Assembly (NCBI GenBank): GCA_026986415.1
Contig: JALSOR010000081.1
Coordinates: 1-36,034, forward strand
Source of the DNA: Acidilobaceae archaeon
GTDB lineage: Archaea; Thermoproteota; Thermoprotei_A; Sulfolobales; Acidilobaceae
Direction of reading: 5' to 3'
DNA: 36,034 bases
Position numbers and translations under genes: made by a program. A model generated the notes under the pieces. It worked only from the letters and a program-made list of their open reading frames with translations, did not search any database and was not told where the DNA came from. Positions 31,030 to 36,034 of the stretch are shown here, one piece after another (the stretch's first letter is position 1; each line of letters starts with the position of its first letter).

Positions 31030-33654
31030 TCATGGAGTTCCGCTCGTGTTCCAGGGATTGTCTTGTAGCCCCCACTCGCAGACTGTGGTCCATTCTCCGG
31101 GGGCGGGAGTGCTTGCCTGTAGGGAGTCGCTGGTGGTGACTGTTACGCTACCTATTCTAGCGTTTGCGCACCCGGTGGTGCCTGGCTGGTAGGCGTTGGG
31201 GAGGATTATCATTATGGCGTTCTCGAAACTGTTCGGGGCCCAGCCGGTGTTCGATCCTTGGATGTAGTATGTTTGGTGTGGCCCGTTGCACGCTCCTGTA
31301 ACTCCAATATTAACTATACTTTTAGTTTTAATAATAAAATCTATAAGTGAAATTGAATCGGCCACCTCGCTCGCCAGGCGGGAGAACATGCTCGAGAACG
31401 CTGAAACCTTGGAAAGCACACCCATAAACCTGCCCAGAGATCCTGGCACGTGTCCCCCGCTCGACACGCCGCGCGCCACAAACCCTATACTGCCATTATT
31501 GCAGTCGTAGTCTGAACCGTAATAGTTAACATCTATAATAGCGTTAAAACCGGTTATCCTACCAGCACCCAGTATAGTCTCCCCGCCAGTATAGTATTCC
31601 ATGGTTCTCGGTTGCAGGTTGAGGGTAAACACTATATTATCCCTTGTAAAGTACAGGCGCGTGTCCAGGTAGGCATACCGGTACTTGTTCGAGTACCTAT
31701 ACATGTAGTTGTAGAGTAGTCTCTGCCTCAAAACCGGGCGGCCAGCAATATAGCCGTCACTGTTGAAAACAAAATCCACGCCGGCAACAGGGAGTAGCGC
31801 CCTATTGTAGCCCGGCATCCCAGCCTCTGGGTGCTCGTAGGGCAGTATGGGCAGCTCTCTCAGCGTGAATGGTATGTAAGCAGAAGAGGTTCCTGTCGCG
31901 GGAATATAGACTTTAACAGTGTATAACCTGTCCGCTGCCGATCCTAGGACTAGGTAGGCGTAGACCAGGTGTAACGGTTTCGATATTATACCCAGAATCT
32001 CCCCGCGGTTCCAGCTTGTTGTCAGGTTCACGCTCGTATCATAGATCACAGTCTTATCAGTAGGATTACTTGGAATCCCCACTGTAAACCCGTAAACCCC
32101 TGGGATCCCAATAATACTTAGAGCTCCGCCTGGAAAGCCTGGAGGTATAAGGATCCTCAGGGGGAGGCGGGAATACCGGAAGCTCTCCTCCTGGAGCACG
32201 GCAACACCGTTAGGCGCCGCCACCGGGATTACGCTCGTGTTAGGGTCTGACTCCTGCGATCCTGCTGGGACCACCAGTGTTAGGAGGGGCCTGCCGGGAT
32301 CATAAACGGACTGGGATAGAACGCCGTAGCTCGAGTTCGCTATGAACCCGTCGGGTATATAGTTTGTAAAGTTGAGAACCCTCATATTATACCCTACAAG
32401 AAATGATAGCCTCGCACTGGTATTGCCTGCGTACGAGTACTCTATTCTCACGTGGAGCCTGTCAGTATGAATCCCGTAGGGGCGGCCCTCTGTCATGTTG
32501 AGGAAGACCGTCCCGTACCCCGCATGGGACTCCCCATGCAGACTCCAGCTGGCCAGCTCTACCGACCCGGTACCGTTATACTCGTCAGGCCCTTCGGATT
32601 CGACAACAATGTTCGCGTCTAGAATTTGCAGGTCGAAGTCTTTCGTGGGAGCAGGGCTCATTGTTATCGTCAGGGTTATTGTTTTCAAGTAAATATCGCT
32701 CAGGTGGACCCCGACGCTGGGCGACGACGGGTATAGGTCGAACTCGATAGTGCCGTAGTGGTTTCCACCGGTAATATTGTATTCTAGAGGCTTCCAAACA
32801 TGGACCCCGTTAACGGTCTCGGGAACCAGTACTGGGCCTGCCCAGGAAATACTCTTTGCTGGGCCCGGTATTTCTCCCCCGCCGCCTCCACCGTCGGGTA
32901 ATGGATGGGTATAGAGCGGGCTTACGGTCACATTCAGGGTGGCTGGAGGCTTATGCAGCCCAATAACGGTTTCAGTGTCCATTCTTATCCCGTGTTTGAG
33001 CGCGTATAGTACAGGGTACGGGGGGTCTCCCATTATTATCGTCCCCTGCACGAGTCGAGCCTCATCATACGCTACGAACGGTATATGGCCGCACATCCCG
33101 CCTATCTGGGGGCCGTCCATCACGACGAGAAGAGGATAACTGTAGCCTCCAACACTTAGGTTCAGCCAGAACCACCTTCTAGCCCCCCGGGCCGGCGCCG
33201 GCACTAGAACCCTAGGGTCCACGAACTTGGGAGTATAGCTTGGGAGATCTATGAGTAGCTTAGAATCCCTAGTAAGCCTATCCGTAACCCCGAAGACCAC
33301 AGTCTTACCGGCCCTCACCATACTCTTGAACGGCACGAAAACTACAGGGTGCCAGCCCCCACTATAGTATGCCAGTATACAATAAGAGCCGGTGCTCCTG
33401 CCCTCCAAATATGGGATCCTCGCCGGATCCAAGAATACTGTCCTGCCACTGAGCTCCTCAACATACACTCTCACCCTAGGATCCCTAACATTCTCAAGCG
33501 CCAACGCGAGGATCTGATCCGCTCTAGAACCTCCTTTCCCACCCCTAACAGGCAACCCGGTTCCAGCATACAACGATAAAACAATAATAATAAATAATAA
33601 AATAGTGATAAACCTGCCAGCAGGAGAACCCCGCTGAAAATAGAAACCCGACAT
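31030..33654 (-). CDS. Large exported surface-type glycoprotein, unknown function
   Basis: An 874-residue protein. An N-terminal signal/anchor helix (about 15-32, FITILLFIIIVLSLYAG) follows a short basic stretch. The rest is beta-rich and Tyr/Gly/Ser/Thr/Pro-rich, with about a dozen N-glycosylation sequons, a Gly run (DGGGGGGE, about residue 258) and few Cys, mostly in the C-terminal 180 residues. There is no C-terminal membrane helix. It resembles surface-layer or filament-associated proteins in style, not in any motif I recognise. The ATG at 33654 is chosen over longer forms because the TATA box at 33688-33699 predicts a 15-nt leader containing GGGGGG. Confidence 0.72.
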   Translation of the reverse strand: MSGFYFQRGSPAGRFITILLFIIIVLSLYAGTGLPVRGGKGGSRADQILALALENVRDPRVRVYVEELSGRTVFLDPARIPYLEGRSTGSYCILAYYSGGWHPVVFVPFKSMVRAGKTVVFGVTDRLTRDSKLLIDLPSYTPKFVDPRVLVPAPARGARRWFWLNLSVGGYSYPLLVVMDGPQIGGMCGHIPFVAYDEARLVQGTIIMGDPPYPVLYALKHGIRMDTETVIGLHKPPATLNVTVSPLYTHPLPDGGGGGGEIPGPAKSISWAGPVLVPETVNGVHVWKPLEYNITGGNHYGTIEFDLYPSSPSVGVHLSDIYLKTITLTITMSPAPTKDFDLQILDANIVVESEGPDEYNGTGSVELASWSLHGESHAGYGTVFLNMTEGRPYGIHTDRLHVRIEYSYAGNTSARLSFLVGYNMRVLNFTNYIPDGFIANSSYGVLSQSVYDPGRPLLTLVVPAGSQESDPNTSVIPVAAPNGVAVLQEESFRYSRLPLRILIPPGFPGGALSIIGIPGVYGFTVGIPSNPTDKTVIYDTSVNLTTSWNRGEILGIISKPLHLVYAYLVLGSAADRLYTVKVYIPATGTSSAYIPFTLRELPILPYEHPEAGMPGYNRALLPVAGVDFVFNSDGYIAGRPVLRQRLLYNYMYRYSNKYRYAYLDTRLYFTRDNIVFTLNLQPRTMEYYTGGETILGAGRITGFNAIIDVNYYGSDYDCNNGSIGFVARGVSSGGHVPGSLGRFMGVLSKVSAFSSMFSRLASEVADSISLIDFIIKTKSIVNIGVTGACNGPHQTYYIQGSNTGWAPNSFENAIMIILPNAYQPGTTGCANARIGSVTVTTSDSLQASTPAPGEWTTVCEWGLQDNPWNTSGTP

Positions 33655-33687
33655 AACCCCCCAACTAATACTAATAATATACATAAA

Positions 33688-33699
33688 CTTATATTTAAA
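33688..33699 (-). promoter_or_regulatory. Probable TATA box of the surface protein gene
   Basis: TTTAAATATAAG on the minus strand predicts a transcription start near 33669, 15 nt before the ATG at 33654. It excludes the longer reading frame beginning at 33711, which would start upstream of the box. A 9-bp direct repeat (AGAACTCAG at 33713-33721 and 33738-33746) lies just beyond it and might bind a regulator. Confidence 0.55.
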
Positions 33700-33787
33700 C
33701 ATTCCTCTCACCAGAACTCAGGTCATCACACCTTGGAAGAACTCAGAGGCCTATCCTAGAGGATCTGCTGCTTCGCGTAATGTCTTG

Positions 33788-33835
33788 ATTTTTATATAAA
33801 ATATATTTTTAATTATTTTGAATTTTTATATAAAA
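33788..33835. repeat. 14-bp AT-rich direct repeat
   Basis: ATTTTTATATAAAA occurs at 33788-33801 and again at 33822-33835 without mismatch. Each copy contains the self-complementary core TTTTATATAAAA. They could be duplicate TATA-type elements or a DNA-unwinding stretch. Confidence 0.6.
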
Positions 33836-33939
33836 CTTATAAAACTTCTAGGACAACGAATATTAATTCTAATAACATAATTGCAAATCCTGATACAAAT
33901 TCTATAACAACTAAAACGCCATCCTTGACCCGTTCTTTA

Positions 33940-33964
33940 GTTAGAGAAGATGTTATTCTCTAAC
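33940..33964. repeat. Hairpin, first copy of GTTAGAGAA arm pair
   Basis: GTTAGAGAA (33940-33948) and TTCTCTAAC (33956-33964) form a perfect 9-bp stem with a 7-nt loop. The same arm pair recurs at 34469-34509 with a longer loop. Confidence 0.7.
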
Positions 33965-33989
33965 CTATATTTATGTATTGTGTTGATAG

Positions 33990-34219
33990 AGGCACGAGCC
34001 CAGATTGCATTTTGAAAAGCATTCTATAATTTTAATAGAGAGCCCTAAGGAGCCATTAAGGTTGGTGGGCAGCAAGGTGTTGTCTTATTCGACTTGTATA
34101 CTCTTTTCTTGAGTATTGAGAAAAATTGGAGAGAGCTGTGGCCCTACATACTAGGCTTTGCCACTAGGGATGCTAGGCTAACTTATTTTACTGTGAAGAA
34201 CGTGAAGTACTTGCTATAG
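33990..34219 (+). pseudogene. Decayed coding fragment, plus strand
   Basis: From 33990 one frame reads protein-like sequence (HEPRLHFEKHSIILIESPKE). It shifts near 34060 into a second frame (QGVVLFDLYTLFLSIEKNW, then ELWPYILGFATRDARLTYF) that ends at TAG 34217-34219. Neither part has a credible start codon. The amino-acid content looks coding, unlike the surrounding DNA, so a frameshifted remnant is the best reading. The family is not recognised. Confidence 0.35.
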
Positions 34220-34319
34220 AGTAAGCAAAAACTTTTTTCACATTTAACTAAAGCTAAAACTCATAAGTGCAGATCTTGTTGAAGAATAAATATTATTAAA
34301 ATAAATGAAATATTATAAT

Positions 34320-34451
34320 TTAATAGATAGAGGAAATCAGCTGAGCGCTCAAACTCTTGTATAGATTTCCCGCTCGGGGAAAAGACTTTGTTTTCACCCA
34401 GGGAGAGCCCACATTTCCCATACGGGCAGACTGCTCAGATGCGTCTCTGCA
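34320..34451 (-). pseudogene. Possible decayed coding fragment, minus strand
   Basis: A 43-codon open stretch without a normal start reads ASEQSARMGNVGSPWVKTKS, then FPRAGNLYKSLSAQLISSIY, ending at TAA (34322-34320). The composition recalls C-terminal tails of IS200/IS605 TnpB proteins, but no zinc ribbon or catalytic motif is present, so that identification is speculative. Confidence 0.22.
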
Positions 34452-34468
34452 TTATCATTAGAATAATT

Positions 34469-34509
34469 GTTAGAGAATATTTTAGATGGGGTTAGTTTCC
34501 TTCTCTAAC
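34469..34509. repeat. Hairpin, second copy of GTTAGAGAA arm pair
   Basis: GTTAGAGAA (34469-34477) and TTCTCTAAC (34501-34509) form a perfect 9-bp stem with a 23-nt loop. The distal arm covers the TAG stop codon (34507-34505) of the minus-strand gene next to it. Arms are identical to the hairpin at 33940-33964; loops are unrelated. Confidence 0.7.
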
Positions 34510-34831
34510 CGAGCCAGGACAGGTTGTTTAGTTCCTGCTCAAGCCCGTCTCCGAGGAGTTCGGCGCATTCTGCGAGCAGCTCATCGAGCTTTTCTACCGC
34601 TTCTTTCTCTCTTATAGCGTCCCGCGCCCTTTTCAGCCAGACCTCTGATGCCTCCCGCCGGATCTCCTCCGAGGGGCAGAACCTCACGAGCCAAGAAGCC
34701 CTCGCCCAGGACCCCAGAGATCCGTTCTCCTCCCGCTCCTTTAGCTCGAGAAGGAGCTGGACCGCCGCCTCCTCTATCTCCCTCCCAACCTCTCTCCCTA
34801 CAAATCTGCTCGCGAGACGAGTATCCTCCAA
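34505..34831 (-). CDS. Small charged helical protein, unknown function
   Basis: A 108-residue, Glu/Arg/Leu-rich, probably all-helical protein starting MEDTRLASRFVGREVGREIE and ending LNNLSWLG. It has two Cys, no signal and no membrane helix. The TTG at 34831 follows GGGGAGGGAG. Codon pattern favours this strand: the opposite strand gives only an artificial Ser-rich frame. It lies directly downstream of a decayed gene on the same strand, as in a two-gene cassette of which one partner is lost. Helical size and context would fit an antitoxin-like or accessory protein, but nothing specific supports it. Confidence 0.55.
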   Translation of the reverse strand: MEDTRLASRFVGREVGREIEEAAVQLLLELKEREENGSLGSWARASWLVRFCPSEEIRREASEVWLKRARDAIREKEAVEKLDELLAECAELLGDGLEQELNNLSWLG

Positions 34832-34834
34832 CTC

Positions 34835-35218
34835 CCTCCCCTAGCAATATGGCAAGGTGGTGGAGGAACCCCATAAACGTTCCCCCTAATCACACCAGCA
34901 ATAAACTTCCTAGCAAATTTAGAATCAAACGATACAACAGCTTACCACGCTCCCCAGAATAAACGACAACCTTCTCGTCAACATACTTATCTTACACCTC
35001 GGGATAGTCGCTATAGCTCTAAATATATTGCTTGAAAAATCCTCTTTCCAGATCCTAGCAGTCTAGCAGTTCCACTCGGTAGCGGCCCCAATCTGATAGT
35101 ATGTCTGGTAGATGATGACACCTAGCATCTGGGTAATTTCTCTAAGCACAGTAAGAATTCTATATTATAACATCTTAATAAGCCGGTCTAAGAGGTTACA
35201 GCTGACGTAATCCTCTTC
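34835..35218 (-). pseudogene. Decayed gene with stops and frameshifts
   Basis: Reading the minus strand from 35218, one frame gives EEDYVSCNLLDRLIKML, stop, YRILTVLREITQMLGVIIYQ, a further stretch and another stop. A second frame continues FFKQYI, stop, SYSDYPEV, stop, DKYVDEKVVVYSGERGKLL. A third continues FDSKFARKFIAGVIRGNVYG to the start of the next gene. The pieces join in order and read as one protein of about 125 residues with four in-frame stops and two frameshifts. The family is not recognised. It lies between the tRNA-Asn 3' end and the small helical-protein gene. Confidence 0.42.
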
Positions 35219-35373
35219 TTATTGGCACTAATCTCGCTATAAGCACCCCCATATTTTTGGGCTCGGTATAACAACCCTACAGCAAATCGGGAAACTCTTA
35301 TTGAAAATTGTACTAAGAAACGATCGAATACATTTTAAATCGTAATTTAGGTGAGAATCTTGATGCTATTGTG
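35219..35373. other. Non-coding flank of tRNA-Asn
   Basis: The 155 bp next to the tRNA-Asn 3' end are AT-rich and show no convincing gene. A short protein-like stretch (KYGGAYSEISANKKRITS, minus strand, about 35253-35200) may be further decayed sequence. No copy of the tRNA 3' end, as expected for an attachment-site duplication, was found in this window. Confidence 0.5.
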
Positions 35374-35450
35374 TGGCGCCGGGGAGGGGACTTGAACCCC
35401 CGACCACCGGGTTAACAGCCCGGCGCTCTACCTAGCTGAGCTACCCCGGC
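35374..35450 (-). tRNA. tRNA-Asn (GTT)
   Basis: Minus-strand cloverleaf: acceptor GCCGGGG with CCCCGGC, D arm GCTC/GAGC, anticodon stem CCGGG/CCCGG around CTGTTAA (anticodon GTT), and T arm GGGGG-TTCAAGT-CCCCT, with a G-T pair at its end. Discriminator G and CCA (35376-35374) are encoded. There is no intron. A protein-coding frame from upstream on the same strand runs 39 nt into it. Confidence 0.96.
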
Positions 35451-35882
35451 TCCTCCCCGGCTGCCGGAATTGTATGGTGTATCGTATTCGGGTTTATTAG
35501 GGTTATGCTGGTCTCTTTCTAGGTGTAGGAGGTTTAGGACGAAGTCGTATAGGCCGTCCTTTTTGAGCCCCCTTTCGAGCCTGTAGAGCTGTTCCGGGGC
35601 GATACCATAGTTTCTGGCGACCTTGTAGGGGGCTATCTTCTGGGCCCTGCTGTATAATAGCAGTATTAGGCTGCGTATAGCGCCTGGGTGGGAGAGCCTA
35701 ATTCTAAACTTGTAGTGGCCTATTAGCTCCTCTAGTATGCGCCTGGCCGCCCTGCTATTGTCCAGCCATTTAACGACTTCTGCGGGGAGCCTGATCTCCT
35801 TCGGCCTTCCTATACCCTCTATACGTACCAGGGTGTCCCCGAGTACGTGTATGAGCTTGGTAACATAAGGATTCCTTGACAT
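35412..35882 (-). CDS. Helix-turn-helix-like protein reading into tRNA-Asn
   Basis: A 156-codon frame with a good start (ATG 35882 behind GGTGA, about 40 bp after the TATA-like AGATTAAACC). Residues 1-125 look like a genuine soluble protein, with a helix-turn-helix-like segment KIAPYKVARNYGIAPEQLYR (82-101). From about residue 127 the composition changes, and residues 145-156 are encoded by the tRNA-Asn gene itself. The stop TAG falls inside the tRNA. Either the tail is real and the two genes overlap, or the original 3' end has been lost. Family unknown; a DNA-binding role is inferred. Confidence 0.55.
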   Translation of the reverse strand: MSRNPYVTKLIHVLGDTLVRIEGIGRPKEIRLPAEVVKWLDNSRAARRILEELIGHYKFRIRLSHPGAIRSLILLLYSRAQKIAPYKVARNYGIAPEQLYRLERGLKKDGLYDFVLNLLHLERDQHNPNKPEYDTPYNSGSRGGAGVAQLGRAPGC

Positions 35883-36034
35883 GCCACTGTCACCATAATT
35901 GAAACTTGTCCGAGGCCGGGGTTTAATCTGTGAGTTAGATAATGATAGGGTTTGTATGAGGAAGAAACTATATTTTATAAAGTTTCGGGAACGGGAACAT
36001 GCCCCGCCGATGGGCGTATATATTATTAAATAAA
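35883..36034. other. Right-edge intergenic stretch
   Basis: No gene is supported. It holds the likely minus-strand promoter (AGATTAAACC, about 35920) of the helix-turn-helix gene. The AT-rich GTATATATTATTAAATAA at the window end may be the promoter of a gene further right. A 25-codon frame from the ATG at about 35957 is too short to call. Confidence 0.5.

Larger units (their letters stand above)
33747..34504. other. AT-rich stretch without an intact gene
   Basis: About 760 bp visibly richer in A and T than the rest of the window. It holds no intact reading frame with a start signal. It contains a 14-bp direct repeat, two hairpins with identical arms, and two short open stretches that look like decayed coding sequence, each listed separately. 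Otherwise nothing is recognised. Confidence 0.7.

Noticed and set aside
33655-33711. Longer start for the large exported protein
   Set aside because: The extra 19 codons contain the likely TATA box and transcription start.
34320-34451. Confident TnpB (IS200/IS605) identification of the minus-strand fragment
   Set aside because: Only a vague resemblance to C-terminal tails; no zinc ribbon, DDE or RuvC motif, so it is listed at low confidence without a name.
34524-34962. Two Ser-, Pro- and Arg-rich plus-strand frames opposite the small helical-protein gene
   Set aside because: Composition is that of an antisense shadow of a Glu/Arg-rich gene; no start signals, and the minus frame has a good ribosome site.
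35374-35450. tRNA-Asn as a proven integration site with duplicated 3' end
   Set aside because: No second copy of the tRNA 3' half and no integrase gene are present in the window, so only a suspicion is kept.
1-36034. CRISPR array, rRNA genes, replication origin
   Set aside because: No regularly spaced repeats, no rRNA-like sequence and no cluster of origin-binding repeats or cdc6 gene were found, despite the replication genes.
35957-36034. 25-codon plus-strand frame at the right edge
   Set aside because: Too short, no SD and no recognisable content.

Overview
The window is a 36 kb piece of a hyperthermophilic crenarchaeal chromosome. It is dense and operon-packed, uses many GTG and TTG starts behind strong Shine-Dalgarno (SD) sites, and is moderately GC-rich outside one AT-rich patch. 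Purely archaeal or eukaryote-like information genes dominate: Cdc48, aEF-1beta, aIF2-alpha, Nop10, PCNA, PriS, GINS, TFS, Pus10, RpoF, RpoL, Csl4, Dph2, and ribosomal proteins L10e, L21e, L44e and S27e. The gene set and the intron-bearing tRNA-Tyr suggest Desulfurococcales, possibly near Pyrodictiaceae; the family is a guess from style, not a computed placement. No rRNA, CRISPR array, complete insertion sequence or integrase was seen.

Layout. 1-2.4 kb (minus): cdc48 cut by the window edge, then a zinc-ribbon protein and aEF-1beta. 2.4-5.5 kb (plus): translin-like protein, aIF2-alpha, a hemerythrin with an unrecognised N-terminal domain, and Nop10 (58 codons, TTG start). 5.6-7.9 kb: intron-containing tRNA-Tyr, a small conserved protein, a dolichol-phosphate-mannose-synthase-like enzyme and a type-4 uracil-DNA glycosylase. 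7.8-11.5 kb: a secreted Lon-like (S16) protease on the minus strand, divergent from a winged-helix-like protein, a miniature RadA/RadB-like ATPase and CarS. 11.5-15.8 kb (minus): a candidate C/D box sRNA, a helical protein, then the replication/translation cluster TFS - small protein - PCNA - PriS - GINS - L44e - S27e. 15.9-22.8 kb (plus): Pus10, L21e, RpoF, DUF655, KsgA, an Mtq2-type methyltransferase, TrmJ, Trm14 and L10e, a run devoted to RNA and translation-factor modification. 22.9-28.0 kb (plus): an anchored extracytoplasmic protein, Dph2, a METTL5-type methylase, Csl4, a DUF2067-like protein, RpoL, a Cys-rich small protein and a UPRT. 28.0-30.3 kb (minus): a cupin, a membrane-anchored protein and a Clp1-type polynucleotide kinase in one operon.

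The last part, between tRNA-Asp (30.3 kb, plus) and tRNA-Asn (35.4 kb, minus), is different. The 3' ends of the two tRNA genes face each other across 5 kb holding a polytopic membrane protein, an 874-residue exported glycoprotein-like protein, and about 1.6 kb of AT-rich DNA with decayed coding sequence and two hairpins built from the same 9-bp arm. This is the accessory part of the window and the best place to look for a remnant of an integrated or transposable element.

No complete, clearly new multi-gene system is demonstrated. The strongest leads are the hairpin-bounded decayed unit near tRNA-Asn, the candidate C/D RNA, the mini-RecA/helix protein pair beside carS, and the hemerythrin and S16 proteins with unassigned domains. 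Several divergent gene pairs also share a single near-palindromic TATA element.
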